A stretch of DNA of 64,000 nt from Sphingomonas sp. LR60 (GCF_036855935.1 NZ_JASPFK010000001.1:3412501-3476500), one strand, 5' to 3'. Shown: positions 13,536-23,274, counted from the first letter of the stretch. A program made the numbers and translations. Notes: generated from the letters alone by a model not told the origin.

Positions 13536-13539
<4 letters not shown>
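12475..13539 (-). CDS. sufD: Fe-S cluster assembly protein SufD
   Basis: SufD pairs with SufB as scaffold partner on the SufC ATPase dimer. It has 354 residues. The conserved C-terminal part reads ELEIFADDVKCAHGATVGEL then DARALFYMASRGIP, the family hallmark, including the histidine thought to join the SufB-SufD cluster site. The beta-helix core is less conserved. The GTG start at 13539 overlaps the sufC stop (GTGA). The 124 bp between its stop and sufS is longer than other gaps in this operon and holds nothing I can name. Confidence 0.9.
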
Positions 13540-14410
<871 letters not shown>

Positions 14411-14481
14411 CGTCATCCCGGCGTAGGCCGGGATCCAGTCCCGACCGGTGTAACTGGACCCCGGCCTTCGCCGGGGTGACG
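14411..14481. repeat. Palindromic repeat filling the sufB-sufC gap
   Basis: The arms CGTCATCCCGGCGTAGGCCG (14411) and CCGGCCTTCGCCGGGGTGAC (mirror, ending near 14481) lie around a short spacer. The repeat directly abuts the likely sufC ATG at 14410; an alternative ATG at 14416 is formed by the repeat itself. It therefore replaces whatever ribosome binding site sufC had, leaving only a weak GGGAT upstream. It may form a hairpin in the mRNA between sufB and sufC. Confidence 0.8.
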
Positions 14482-14488
14482 GAAGGAA

Positions 14489-15952
14489 TTACCCGACCGA
14501 ACCCTCGAGGCAGATCCCCAGCAGCTTCTGCGCCTCGACCGCGAACTCCATCGGGAGTTGCTGCAGCACCTCGCGCGCAAAGCCGTTGACGATCAGCGCG
14601 ACCGCCGCTTCGGCGTCCAGACCGCGCGACATCGCGTAGAAGAGCTGGTCCTCGCTGATCTTGCTGGTGGTCGCCTCATGCTCGATCTGCGCGCTGGGGT
14701 TCTTCACCTCGATATACGGCACGGTATGTGCACCGCACTGATCCGACAGCAGCAGCGAGTCGCATTGCGTGAAGTTGCGGACGTTCTCCGCGCTCGCCGC
14801 GACGCGGACCAGCCCACGATAGGTGTTGTCGGAGCGACCGGCGCTGATCCCCTTCGACACGATCGTCGAACGCGTGTTCTTGCCGAGGTGGATCATCTTC
14901 GTGCCGGTATCGGCCTGCTGACGGTTGTTGGTGACCGCCACCGAATAGAATTCGCCGACCGAGCCGTCGCCCGCCAGCACGCACGACGGATATTTCCAGG
15001 TGATCGCGCTGCCGGTTTCGACCTGCGTCCACGACACCTTGCTGTTCTTGCCCTGGCAAAGCGCGCGCTTGGTGACGAAATTGTAGATGCCGCCGACGCC
15101 GTTCTCGTCGCCGGGATACCAGTTCTGGACGGTCGAATATTTGATCTCGGCATCGTCCATCGCGACCAGTTCGACAACTGCGGCGTGAAGCTGGTTCTCG
15201 TCGCGCATCGGCGCGGTGCAGCCCTCAAGATAGGAGACGTAGGCACCTTCGTCGGCGACGATCAGCGTGCGCTCGAACTGGCCGGTGTTCTCGGCGTTGA
15301 TGCGGAAATAGGTGCTCAATTCCATCGGGCAGCGCACGCCCTTCGGAATGTACACGAACGTCCCGTCGGAGAAGACCGCACTGTTGAGCGTCGCGAAATA
15401 ATTGTCGCGCTGCGGCACGACCTTGCCCAGCCACTTGCGGACCAGATCGGGATATTCGCGGATCGCCTCGCTGATCGACAGGAAGATGACGCCTGCCGCC
15501 TTCAATTCGGCGCGGAAGGTGGTGGCGACCGAGACGCTGTCGAACACCGCGTCGACCGCGACCTTGCGCGCGCCCTCGACGCCCGCCAGCACTTCCTGCT
15601 CGGCGATCGGGATGCCGAGCTTCTCATAGGTGCGGCGGATTTCGGGATCGAGTTCGTCGAGCGAGGCGATCGTTTTCTTCACCTTCGGCTCGGCGTAATA
15701 ATACGCATCCTGATAGTCGATCGGCGGCACGTTGAGCTTCGCCCAATCGGGTGCCTCCAGCGTCTGCCAGACGCGAAACGCCTTCAGCCGCCAGTCGAGC
15801 ATCCACTCCGGCTCGTTCTTCTTCGCCGAGATGTAGCGGACGGTGTCTTCGTTCAGCCCCTTGGGCGCGAAGTCCTGCTCGATGTCGGTCGCGAAGCCCC
15901 ATTCGTACTTCTTGGCGACGGCGGCGTGTGCCTCGGCGTTCTTGGTGGCCAT
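14489..15952 (-). CDS. sufB: Fe-S cluster assembly scaffold SufB
   Basis: Main scaffold of the SufBC2D complex, where nascent clusters form. It has 487 residues, normal for SufB. Recognisable segments are [18 protein letters not shown] [48 protein letters not shown] [14 protein letters not shown] and the C-terminal [20 protein letters not shown]. The ATG lies 2 bp after the stop of the Rrf2 regulator, so regulator and scaffold share a transcript. A palindromic repeat follows before sufC and may reduce expression of downstream genes. Confidence 0.97.
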   Translation of the reverse strand: MATKNAEAHAAVAKKYEWGFATDIEQDFAPKGLNEDTVRYISAKKNEPEWMLDWRLKAFRVWQTLEAPDWAKLNVPPIDYQDAYYYAEPKVKKTIASLDELDPEIRRTYEKLGIPIAEQEVLAGVEGARKVAVDAVFDSVSVATTFRAELKAAGVIFLSISEAIREYPDLVRKWLGKVVPQRDNYFATLNSAVFSDGTFVYIPKGVRCPMELSTYFRINAENTGQFERTLIVADEGAYVSYLEGCTAPMRDENQLHAAVVELVAMDDAEIKYSTVQNWYPGDENGVGGIYNFVTKRALCQGKNSKVSWTQVETGSAITWKYPSCVLAGDGSVGEFYSVAVTNNRQQADTGTKMIHLGKNTRSTIVSKGISAGRSDNTYRGLVRVAASAENVRNFTQCDSLLLSDQCGAHTVPYIEVKNPSAQIEHEATTSKISEDQLFYAMSRGLDAEAAVALIVNGFAREVLQQLPMEFAVEAQKLLGICLEGSVG

Positions 15953-15954
15953 GA

Positions 15955-16401
15955 TTATGCCTCAACCTTCATCTGCTGCTGCGCCACGGCGGGCACGTCT
16001 GCGGCGAGTTGCGCGATGGTGATCCCCGCCAGCGCCCCGCGCACCGCCTGGTTGACCGCACTCCAATGCGGCTTCACCCGGCAATTTCCTTCGATCGCGC
16101 AATCGTGGCTCGCCGCGTCGACGCACGAGGCCATCGCGATCGGTCCCTCGACCGCCTCGACGATGTCGGCGAGCGTGATCGACGCGGGCGGACGCGACAG
16201 GCGGAAACCGCCGCCGGTGCCACGCGCGCTGTCGATCAGCCCGGCCGCGGCGAGCTTGCTGACCAGCTTTTGCGCGGTCGGCAGCGGCACGCCGGTTTCC
16301 TCGGCGAGCGACGTCGCATTCTGCCGCGCCATCCCGCCGCAATGCCGCGCGGCGGCGCCGAGCAGCACCACGGCATAGTCGGTCAGGCTGGAAAGGCGCA
16401 T
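15955..16401 (-). CDS. Rrf2-family Fe-S-sensing regulator of the suf operon (IscR/SufR-like)
   Basis: A 148-residue winged-helix Rrf2 protein. The N-terminus reads [20 protein letters not shown]. The wing region has [20 protein letters not shown], and three cysteines lie in [16 protein letters not shown] (spacing C-x7-C-x5-C), suited to binding a 2Fe-2S cluster. It heads the suf operon, 2 bp before sufB, so the usual role would be to repress suf when clusters are plentiful. A 7-bp inverted repeat 20 bp upstream of the start is a candidate autoregulatory site. IscR, SufR and RirA names are not distinguishable here, so no symbol is given. Confidence 0.9.
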   Translation of the reverse strand: MRLSSLTDYAVVLLGAAARHCGGMARQNATSLAEETGVPLPTAQKLVSKLAAAGLIDSARGTGGGFRLSRPPASITLADIVEAVEGPIAMASCVDAASHDCAIEGNCRVKPHWSAVNQAVRGALAGITIAQLAADVPAVAQQQMKVEA

Positions 16402-16420
16402 CAGTTGCGAACCACTCTCA

Positions 16421-16443
16421 AATCGGATCGAATTGTTCCGATT
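16421..16443. promoter_or_regulatory. Candidate operator of the suf operon
   Basis: A perfect 7-bp inverted repeat, AATCGGA and TCCGATT, separated by 9 bp, lies 20 bp upstream of the Rrf2 start codon. Its position between the likely promoter and the gene fits an Rrf2/IscR-type operator. The motif itself is not one I can match to a defined consensus. Confidence 0.45.
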
Positions 16444-16490
16444 GGCAGATGGTCGTTTGTAGCGCCGAAATCAACCGCGATGCGCAAATC

Positions 16491-16522
16491 AAAAAAGGGC
16501 CCGGCATTGCTGCCGGGCCCTT
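16491..16522 (-). terminator. Strong rho-independent terminator reading leftwards
   Basis: Read on the minus strand, GGGCCCGGCA, loop GCAA, TGCCGGGCCC is followed by six T. The stem is 10 perfect GC-rich pairs, extended by two A-T pairs. There is no T-tract on the plus side. It ends a transcript coming from the pyrD leader region and lies 90 bp upstream of the Rrf2 gene, so it could also act as an attenuator of the suf leader. Confidence 0.75.
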
Positions 16523-16590
16523 CAGGAAAGAGACTTCCCTGAGGAAGCCCTTCGGGTCGCACACATCTTATGCCGCTGGTTCGGCCGCAA
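16491..16590 (-). ncRNA. Candidate structured RNA upstream of suf, antisense to the pyrD leader
   Basis: On the minus strand, three consecutive hairpins can be drawn: CCCGAAGGG, CTTCC-TCAGG-GAAG, and the GGGCCCGGCA terminator stem with six T. An alternative pairing, CAGGGAA with TTTCCTG, joins the second and third parts, as in an attenuator. No convincing protein frame covers it. It could be an independent small RNA, the 5' leader of the suf operon with a terminator/antiterminator choice, or only an insulating terminator. The 5' end is not defined by the sequence. Confidence 0.3.
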
Positions 16591-16678
16591 AGATTGGATG
16601 GATGCGACGCGGCATCTGGCAAAACTTACAATTGCGCCCCGCTTGATCTCGCGACGCTTGGAGGCGAAACGACGGGGC

Positions 16679-17704
16679 ATGGCCGATCTGCTCTCCCGCC
16701 TCGCGCATACGCTCGATCCCGAAACAGCGCATGTCTGGGCGATTCGCGCGCTCGGGGGCTGGGGACGGAGCGGTGCGCCGCTCGCGGGTACGATGCCGCG
16801 GCTGGAGACGGTGGTGGCGGGGGTGCGCTTCCCCAACCCGGTTGGGCTGGCAGCGGGACTCGACAAGGACGCGCGCGCGATCACCGGGTTGATGGCGCTG
16901 GGCTTCGGTTCGGTCGAGGTCGGCACGCTTACCCCGCGCGCGCAGGCCGGCAATCCCAGGCCGCGGCTGTTCAGACTGGCCGAGGATCGCGCGGTCATCA
17001 ACCGGATGGGGTTCAACAACGGCGGGCTCGCGGACGGCGTCGCGCGCGCGAAAGCGGCGAATCGGCGCGGCGGGGTGTTGGGGATCAACGTCGGCGCGAA
17101 CAAGGACGCGACCGACCGGGTCGCCGACTATGTCGCTGGCGTGCGCGCGGCCGCGGCGGTGGCCGATTATGTGACGATCAACATCAGTTCCCCCAATACG
17201 CCGGGGCTGCGCGACTTGCAGCAGGGCGCAGCGCTCGACGACTTGCTGGCAGCGTGCGTCGCGGAGCGGGGGACGACGCCGCTGTTCCTCAAGATCGCGC
17301 CCGATCTCGACGCAGGCGGGATCGATGGCGTCGCGAAGGCAGCGATCGCGCGCGGAGTCGATGCGCTGGTGATCGGCAATACGACGATCTCGCGCCCGGC
17401 GTTGCGGAGTGTCCATGCGGGCGAGACGGGCGGGCTGTCGGGCGCGCCGTTGCGGTCGCTGGCGGCGGCGAAGCTGGCGGAGGTGCGTGCCGCGACCGGC
17501 GGGCAGATCGCGCTGGTCGCAGCGGGTGGAATCGACAGTGGGGCTGAGGCTTATGCGCGAATTCGGGCGGGGGCGAGCCTGGTGCAGCTGTATTCGGCGC
17601 TGGTGTATGAAGGAGCGGGGCTGCCGCGGCAGGTAGTGCGTGACCTGGCGGCGTGTCTGGCGCGGGATGGGTTCGCGACCGTGGCGGAGGCGGTGGGAGC
17701 GTAG
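16679..17704 (+). CDS. pyrD: Dihydroorotate dehydrogenase (quinone), class 2
   Basis: Membrane-associated flavoenzyme that oxidises dihydroorotate to orotate in pyrimidine synthesis with quinone as acceptor. It has 341 residues from MADLLSRLAHTLDPETAH. The short N-terminal amphipathic segment is typical of class 2. FPNPVGLAAGLDKDA is the FMN-binding start of the barrel, INISSPNTPGLR holds the catalytic serine region, and the C-terminal phosphate loop is LVAAGGIDSG. The frame is open 27 codons further upstream, but that part reads as non-family. Transcription is divergent from the suf regulator. Confidence 0.95.
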   Translation: MADLLSRLAHTLDPETAHVWAIRALGGWGRSGAPLAGTMPRLETVVAGVRFPNPVGLAAGLDKDARAITGLMALGFGSVEVGTLTPRAQAGNPRPRLFRLAEDRAVINRMGFNNGGLADGVARAKAANRRGGVLGINVGANKDATDRVADYVAGVRAAAAVADYVTINISSPNTPGLRDLQQGAALDDLLAACVAERGTTPLFLKIAPDLDAGGIDGVAKAAIARGVDALVIGNTTISRPALRSVHAGETGGLSGAPLRSLAAAKLAEVRAATGGQIALVAAGGIDSGAEAYARIRAGASLVQLYSALVYEGAGLPRQVVRDLAACLARDGFATVAEAVGA

Positions 17705-17712
17705 GAGCCTCG

Positions 17713-17789
17713 CGTCATTGCGAGCGTAGCGACGCATCCAGAGTGGGATCAGGACGCCCTAAAGTGCGTCGCTACGCTCGCAATGACGG
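17713..17789. repeat. Palindromic repeat, family B
   Basis: Arms CGTCATTGCGAGCGTAGCGA and the mirror TCGCTACGCTCGCAATGACG stand about 28 bp apart. It lies between the convergent pyrD and gamma-glutamyltransferase genes, where a hairpin could terminate both. The same arms recur at 39545, and as a half copy at 54435. Confidence 0.85.
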
Positions 17790-19535
17790 CTACGGCGCCG
17801 GCTCGATCGCAACCTTGCCTTCGCGGCGCAGGTCGTAGCCACCGTCGAGGCGGCCATCGCGCAGGATGATGCCGTGCAGCCCCGAATCCTCGCCCTGCCC
17901 CGGCCGGACGACGATCCCGCGCGCGGCAAGACCGTCGCGCACCGCCGGAGAGAAGCGCGTCGCCTCGCCCTGATAATTGTCGCCCTTGGCGATCAGGTTG
18001 GGCAGCGCCAGCGCCTCTTGCATCGGCAGCTTCCAGTCGATCGCCGCGACCGCCGCCTTCCCGACATAAGCGAGGATCGCATTGCCCCCGGCCGAGCCGA
18101 GCGCGCCGACGAAGCTGCGCCCGCTGTCGAGCATCACCAGCGGGGTCATCGACGAGCGCGGACGTTTGCCCGCCGCCACCGCATTGGCCGCCGGATGACC
18201 GGCAGCATCGCGCGGGCTGAACGAGAAATCGGTCATCTGGTTGTTGAGGAAGAAGCCGTCGACCATCCGTCCCGACCCGAAGATCGACTCGACCGTGGTG
18301 GTGATCGACACGACATTGCCGCGCGCATCGCCGACGATGAAGTGCGAGGTGCCGGTCGGCTCCAGCGTGCGGTCGGCAGCGGCGGCCGGCGCGCCGGCGG
18401 GGTTGCCCGGCGCGGGCGCGGGGCCGGCGCGGGTGCCGATCAGTCGCGCACGCTGCGCCAGATAATCGGGCGCGAGCAGCCCGGCGACCGGCACGTCGAC
18501 GAACGCGGGATCGCCGACGTAACGGTCGCGGTCGGCGTACATCAGCCGGCTCGCCTCGGCGAACAGGAGCCAGGCCTGCGGATCCTGGGGTCCGCGCGCC
18601 GCGATGTCGGTCCGTTCGAGCAACCCGAGCAATTCGAGCAGCCCGACCCCGCTGGCGGGCGGCGGCGGCGCGCAGACCAGCAGCACGCGATACGGTGCGC
18701 AGACCGGCTCGCGTACGACCGGGCGGTAGCCGGCGAGGTCGGCGAGCGTCATCGTGCCGGCGAGTGGACCTTCGGTCGTGCGCGCGACGATGCGACGCGC
18801 GGTTTCCCCCGTGTAGAGCGCGTCCGGGCCTTGGTCGGCCAGCCGGGTCAGGAAGGCCGCATAGGCGGGGTTGCGGAGCCGGTCGCCCGCACGCAGCAGT
18901 CCGCCGCCCGGCCGCGCGAAGTACGCGCGCACGTCGGGCGCGCTCAACTCGGCATAGTTGCCGCCAAGGAAGCGCGCCAGCCGCGGCGAAACGATGAAGC
19001 CGTCCTTCGCGGTGCGCCGCGCGTCGCCGAACAGGCTGTTCCACGGCAGCCGGCCGTGTTCGGCCTGCACCATCGCCAGCATCTTCACCGCGCCGGGCAC
19101 GCCGGTCGCGCGCCCGCTGAGCACCGCCTGCGCGAACGGCAACGGCTGGCCGCCGTCATCGAGGAACATGTCGGGCGTCGCGCCTGCCGGCGCGGTTTCA
19201 CGCCCGTCGTAGATGCGAACTTGCCGCGCGGCGGCGTCATAATAGGTCATGAACGCACCGCCGCCGACACCGGAGCTTTGCGGCTCGACCAGCGACAGCA
19301 TCGCCTGCACCGCCACCGCCGCGTCGGCCGCAGACCCGTCCCGCCGCAGCACCGCCATCCCGGCATCGGTGGCGAGCGGGTTGGCCGAAACGACGAAAAT
19401 CTGCGCGCTGCGCGGTGCGTAAACCGCCACCGGGGGGGCGACGGCACTCTGCGGGGCGGCACACGCCCCCAGCAGCAAGGCGGCGCCGGACAGGAGGGAG
19501 CGGAGGCGCACGATGGCGTTTCTCGGATCGATCAT
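17790..19535 (-). CDS. ggt: Gamma-glutamyltransferase, lipoprotein-type signal
   Basis: Cleaves gamma-glutamyl bonds (for example in glutathione) and transfers the glutamyl group. An autoprocessing Ntn-hydrolase. It has 581 residues from MIDPRNAIVRLRSLLSGAAL. A lipobox LLLGACAA at about residue 25 predicts a lipid-anchored periplasmic protein. The large-subunit part shows NPLATDAGMAVLRRDGSAAD. The nucleophilic threonine that starts the small subunit after self-cleavage is in PTGTSHFIVGDARGN, and a downstream GSG and GGNAI region fits the active site. The open frame continues upstream, but the internal start gives the signal sequence. It is convergent with pyrD. Confidence 0.93.
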   Translation of the reverse strand: MIDPRNAIVRLRSLLSGAALLLGACAAPQSAVAPPVAVYAPRSAQIFVVSANPLATDAGMAVLRRDGSAADAAVAVQAMLSLVEPQSSGVGGGAFMTYYDAAARQVRIYDGRETAPAGATPDMFLDDGGQPLPFAQAVLSGRATGVPGAVKMLAMVQAEHGRLPWNSLFGDARRTAKDGFIVSPRLARFLGGNYAELSAPDVRAYFARPGGGLLRAGDRLRNPAYAAFLTRLADQGPDALYTGETARRIVARTTEGPLAGTMTLADLAGYRPVVREPVCAPYRVLLVCAPPPPASGVGLLELLGLLERTDIAARGPQDPQAWLLFAEASRLMYADRDRYVGDPAFVDVPVAGLLAPDYLAQRARLIGTRAGPAPAPGNPAGAPAAAADRTLEPTGTSHFIVGDARGNVVSITTTVESIFGSGRMVDGFFLNNQMTDFSFSPRDAAGHPAANAVAAGKRPRSSMTPLVMLDSGRSFVGALGSAGGNAILAYVGKAAVAAIDWKLPMQEALALPNLIAKGDNYQGEATRFSPAVRDGLAARGIVVRPGQGEDSGLHGIILRDGRLDGGYDLRREGKVAIEPAP

Positions 19536-19630
19536 CGCGCCATGCGATAGCCCCGAGCCGGGACAGCGTCCATGCTGGCGCGGCGGGGAAATCCTTGGCA
19601 TGACGCAAGGGAAAGGGCGGCACGCCCAGC

Positions 19631-21436
19631 GTGGAGAGGAGCGGCACCATCATTCGTCGGCTGGAACCATTCCCCAATCTGGTGACGATGTTCTTCACCC
19701 GCGCCGCGGAGAAGGGCGACGCGCCGTTCCTGTGGCAGAAGCGCGATGGCCGATGGGTATCGACGAGCTGGCGTCAGGCCGCCGAGACGGTCGCACGTCT
19801 GGCGACCGGGCTGCGCGCGGTCGGGCTCGAGCGCGGCGACCGCGTCATGCTGGTCAGCGAGAACCGCCCGGAATGGTGCCTGTCCGATCTGGCGATCATG
19901 GCGGCGGGCTGCGTGACCGTGCCGACCTACACCACCAACACCGAACGCGACCACGCACACATCATCGAGAATTCGGGCGCGAAGGCGGTGATCGTCTCGA
20001 CCGCGAAGCTCGCCAAGGCGCTGATGCCCGCGATCCTGCGCTCGATCCGCCCGCAGATGCTGATCGGGATCGACGCGATGCGGCTGGGGCAGACCGCGAT
20101 CGACGTCCACGACTGGCGGACGCTGATCGAGCGCCATCCCGTGGAGGTGGACACCATCGCCGCACAAGCCGATTTCGCGCGCGGCGATCTGGCGTGCATC
20201 ATCTACACCAGCGGCACCGGGGGCGCGCCGCGCGGGGTGATGCAGCATCACGGCGCGATCCTGCACAATGTCGCGGGCTGCTCGGCGGTGGTCGCCGAGG
20301 ATTTCGGCTGGGGCGACGAGGTGTTCCTGTCGTTCCTGCCGCTCAGCCACGCCTATGAACATACCGGCGGGCAGCATTTCCCGATCGGGATGGGCGGGCA
20401 GATCTATTATGCCGAGGGGATCGACAAGCTCGCCGCCAATATCGAGGAAGTGCGCCCGACGATCATGTTCGTCGTGCCGCGCCTGTTCGAGGTGCTGCGC
20501 ACGCGGATCAGCAAGGCGATCGAGCGGCAGGGCGGCGTCCCCGCCAAATTGCTCGCCGCCGCGCTCGACATCGGGGCGAAGCGCGATGCCGGGCGGCTGC
20601 GGCTGAGCGACCGGCCCAAGGCGCTGTTGGTCGATGCGCTTTTCAAGCCCAAGATCGCGCGCAAGTTCGGCGGGCGGATGAAGGCGATGATCTCGGGCGG
20701 TGCGCCGCTCACGCCGGAAGTGGGGGTGTTCTTCCAGTCGCTGGGCGTCACCTTCCTGCAGGGCTATGGACAGACCGAGGCGGCGCCAGTGATCTCGTGC
20801 AATCGCCCCAGCGCCGGGGTGACGATGGATTCGGTCGGGCCGCCGCTCGCCGACACCGAGGTGAAGATCGCCGAGGATGGCGAGATCCTCGTCAGAGGCG
20901 AGCTGGTGATGCACGGCTATTGGCGGAACGAGGCCGAAACCGCGCGGGTGCTCAAGGACGGATGGCTGCACACCGGCGACATCGGCGAGATCGATCCAGC
21001 CGGGCGCATCCGCATCACCGATCGCAAGAAAGACCTGATCATCAACGACAAGGGCGAGAATGTCGCCCCGCAGAAGGTGGAGGGGTTACTGACGCTTCAG
21101 CCCGAGATCGGGCAGGCCATGATCGCAGGCGATCGCAAGCCGCATATGGTGGCGGTGCTGGTCCCCGACGCCGAATGGAGCGTGGAATGGGCGGCGGCGC
21201 ACGGCAAGCGCGACGCGGTGCTGGCGGAGGATCCCGCGTATCGGTCTGCGATGCAGGCGGCGGTGGATCGCACCAACGCGATGCTGTCAGTGACCGAGCG
21301 GGTGCGACGGTGGATCCTGGCGGACGCGCCGTTCTCGATCGAGAACGAGCAGTTGACGCCGAGTTTGAAGATCCGCCGGCACGTGTTGCGGCAGGTTTAT
21401 GGCGAGCGGTTGGATTTGCTCTACGGCGCGGGGTGA
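19631..21436 (+). CDS. AMP-dependent acyl-CoA ligase (long-chain type)
   Basis: Activates a carboxylic acid, probably a long-chain fatty acid, to its CoA thioester through an acyl-AMP. It has 601 residues. The P-loop-like AMP motif IIYTSGTGGAPRGVM is near residue 190, with TGDIGEIDPAGRIRITDRKK and the C-terminal hinge lysine region DLIINDKGENVAP. The length and the HAYEHTGGQ segment resemble the FadD15/AAE15 group of long-chain ligases. The start is GTG at 19631; a later start cannot be excluded. It is divergent from ggt, 95 bp away. The substrate cannot be read from sequence. Confidence 0.9.
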   Translation: MERSGTIIRRLEPFPNLVTMFFTRAAEKGDAPFLWQKRDGRWVSTSWRQAAETVARLATGLRAVGLERGDRVMLVSENRPEWCLSDLAIMAAGCVTVPTYTTNTERDHAHIIENSGAKAVIVSTAKLAKALMPAILRSIRPQMLIGIDAMRLGQTAIDVHDWRTLIERHPVEVDTIAAQADFARGDLACIIYTSGTGGAPRGVMQHHGAILHNVAGCSAVVAEDFGWGDEVFLSFLPLSHAYEHTGGQHFPIGMGGQIYYAEGIDKLAANIEEVRPTIMFVVPRLFEVLRTRISKAIERQGGVPAKLLAAALDIGAKRDAGRLRLSDRPKALLVDALFKPKIARKFGGRMKAMISGGAPLTPEVGVFFQSLGVTFLQGYGQTEAAPVISCNRPSAGVTMDSVGPPLADTEVKIAEDGEILVRGELVMHGYWRNEAETARVLKDGWLHTGDIGEIDPAGRIRITDRKKDLIINDKGENVAPQKVEGLLTLQPEIGQAMIAGDRKPHMVAVLVPDAEWSVEWAAAHGKRDAVLAEDPAYRSAMQAAVDRTNAMLSVTERVRRWILADAPFSIENEQLTPSLKIRRHVLRQVYGERLDLLYGAG

Positions 21437-21450
21437 GGGATTAGCCTAGC

Positions 21451-21588
21451 GCCGTCGCCCCTGCGCAGGCAGGGGCCTATGTCTGTCGAGTGGGTGCGGG
21501 TGGGTGCGGATACAGCGGCCGGTCGTGTGTCCGCGCTGTCCTGCGAAACGCTACAGACATGGGCCCCTGCCTGCGCAGGGGCGACGGT
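21451..21588. repeat. Palindromic repeat, family C
   Basis: Arms GCCGTCGCCCCTGCGCAGGC and the mirror GCCTGCGCAGGGGCGACGG enclose about 95 bp, and inner half-arms CTGTCG and TAGCGTTT-like sequence follow. It begins 15 bp after the acyl-CoA ligase stop and ends 5 bp from the GIY-YIG stop codon. The same family is at 36094 and 60323. Confidence 0.85.
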
Positions 21589-21593
21589 GGAGG

Positions 21594-21878
21594 TCACATG
21601 TTGATCTTTTCCCAAAGCTCTTCCCAATCGGGGTTCATTCGTCCGATCAGGTTGAGTTTCCACGCGCGCTTCCACTTCTTCAGCGCCTTCTCGCGTGTGA
21701 TCGCTTCGAGCATCGTGTCGTGCCGCTCGACGTACACCAGCCGCGTCAGGCCGTGCTCGCGACAGAAGTCCGAGCCCCGGCCCTCACGGTGCTGCTGGAT
21801 GCGTGCCGCGAGGTGGCCGGTCACCCCGGTGTAGAGCGTGCCGCTGGGCTCATCGGTCATGATGTACACCCAGCTCAC
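21594..21878 (-). CDS. Stand-alone GIY-YIG nuclease domain protein
   Basis: A 94-residue protein consisting almost only of a GIY-YIG domain. WVYIMTDEPSGTLYTGVTGH covers the YI and YTG strands, followed by the conserved arginine in LAARIQQHREG, an ITREKALKKWKRAWK segment with the catalytic glutamate, and a closing NPDWEEL. This group (once labelled excinuclease ABC C-subunit-like) is common in proteobacteria, and its biological role is not known. GTG at 21878 is preferred because it starts 10 bp after the upstream gene stops; the longer ATG frame would overlap that gene. The stop is 5 bp from a palindromic repeat, which may be meaningful. Confidence 0.88.
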   Translation of the reverse strand: MSWVYIMTDEPSGTLYTGVTGHLAARIQQHREGRGSDFCREHGLTRLVYVERHDTMLEAITREKALKKWKRAWKLNLIGRMNPDWEELWEKINM

Positions 21879-21888
21879 GCCTGTAGAC

Positions 21889-23217
21889 TCACCCCGCCGC
21901 GCTGACCCGCCAGATCGTGTTGCCGACATCGTCGGCGACCAGCAGTGCGCCGCTCTTGTCGGTGATGACGCCGACCGGGCGGCCGTGCGCCTCGTCGTCC
22001 TTGTTGAGGAAGCCGGTGAGCACGTCGACGGGCTTGGCGCCCTTCACCGGCCAGCCGGTCGCGTCGAAGGGCACGAACACGACCTTGTAGCCCGACAGCG
22101 GCTTGCGGTTCCACGAGCCGTGTTCGCCGACGAACGCACCGCGCGCGAAGCTGTCGCCGAGCTTCGCGTCCGCGGCGAAGGTCAGGCCGAGCGCGGCGAC
22201 GTGCGGCCCCAGCGCATAATCGGGTCGCTTCACATACTGCCGCAATTCCGGGTTCTTGGGCGCGACGCGGGTGTCAATATAGCCGCCCCAGTAATACCAT
22301 GGCCAGCCGAAGTGGTCGCCCAGCTCGATCGCGGTCAGATAATCCGGGACGAGGTCGGAGCCGAGCATGTCGCGCTCGTTGACGACGGTCCACAGCCGGT
22401 TGGTGCCGGGGACCAGCGCCATGCCGTTGGCGTTGCGGATGCCCGAGGCGAAGACACGATACTTCTTGGTGTCGGGATAGACCTGAAGGATCGCAGCGCG
22501 ATCGTGCTCGGCGTCGAGCCCGTCGTCGGCGATATTGGTGGCCGAGCCGACCGAGACGTAGAGCGTCTTGCCGTCCTCGGCGACGATCACGTTGCGCGAC
22601 CAATGATTGCCACCGCCGGGATAGCTGACCACCGCCTCGGGACGGCCGGTGATCTTCGTCTCGCCGTCGCGGTACGGCACGCGAACCAGCGCATCCGTAT
22701 TGGCGATGTAGAGTTGGCCGTTCAGCAGCGCCATGCCGGAGGGCGAGTTGAGCCCGGTCAGGAACGGCGTCTTCACTTCCGCAACGCCATCGCCGTTTGT
22801 GTCGCGAAGCAAGGTGATGCGGTTGGCGGAGGGCACGCCTGCACCGACCTTGCCGAGCAGGTGGCGCATCACCCAGCCCTTGATCCCTCCGCCCGAGCGC
22901 GGCGGCGAATTGGTCTCGGCGACCAGCACGTCACCATTGGGCAGGCGATAGAGCCAGCGCGGATGATCGAACCCGGTCGCGAACGCCGCGGTCTTCAGCC
23001 CGGCCGCGGCGGTCGGTGCCTCGCCGGCCTTCCAGCCGATCGGGTCGGCGGTCTTGACGGTCGGCAGCACCTGTTCGCGCGGGGGCGTGATATCGGGGCG
23101 GGCGCCGGTCACTGCCGCCACGTCGCGGCGCGCGGTATCGGGCCACGACAGATAGAGGAAGATCGCGACGCCGAGGGCGATCAGCAGGCCGATGACGGCG
23201 AGAACGTGTTTGCGCAT
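21889..23217 (-). CDS. PQQ-dependent sugar dehydrogenase (sorbosone dehydrogenase family)
   Basis: A periplasmic six-bladed beta-propeller oxidoreductase of the soluble glucose/sorbosone dehydrogenase type, which would pass electrons to cytochrome or quinone. It has 442 residues. An N-terminal hydrophobic segment VLAVIGLLIALGVAIFLYLS acts as a signal or anchor. The propeller shows ATGFDHPRWLYRLPNGDVLV, GLNSPSGMAL, GGGNHWSRNVI (candidate catalytic histidine), ASGIRNANGMAL and FVGEHGSWNR. The C-terminal ALLVADDVGNTIWRV is typical. The actual sugar substrate is unknown. A PQQ biosynthesis cluster is not in this window. Confidence 0.88.
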   Translation of the reverse strand: MRKHVLAVIGLLIALGVAIFLYLSWPDTARRDVAAVTGARPDITPPREQVLPTVKTADPIGWKAGEAPTAAAGLKTAAFATGFDHPRWLYRLPNGDVLVAETNSPPRSGGGIKGWVMRHLLGKVGAGVPSANRITLLRDTNGDGVAEVKTPFLTGLNSPSGMALLNGQLYIANTDALVRVPYRDGETKITGRPEAVVSYPGGGNHWSRNVIVAEDGKTLYVSVGSATNIADDGLDAEHDRAAILQVYPDTKKYRVFASGIRNANGMALVPGTNRLWTVVNERDMLGSDLVPDYLTAIELGDHFGWPWYYWGGYIDTRVAPKNPELRQYVKRPDYALGPHVAALGLTFAADAKLGDSFARGAFVGEHGSWNRKPLSGYKVVFVPFDATGWPVKGAKPVDVLTGFLNKDDEAHGRPVGVITDKSGALLVADDVGNTIWRVSAAG

Positions 23218-23274
23218 CGCATGAATGTAGGCGCGCGGGAGGGGAGACGCTACCGGGTTCGTGCCTCAAGCTTT

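Noticed and set aside
16568-17737. Long minus-strand frame of 389 codons under pyrD
   Set aside because: It is a shadow of pyrD: arginine-rich, no motif, and pyrD is clearly real on the other strand.
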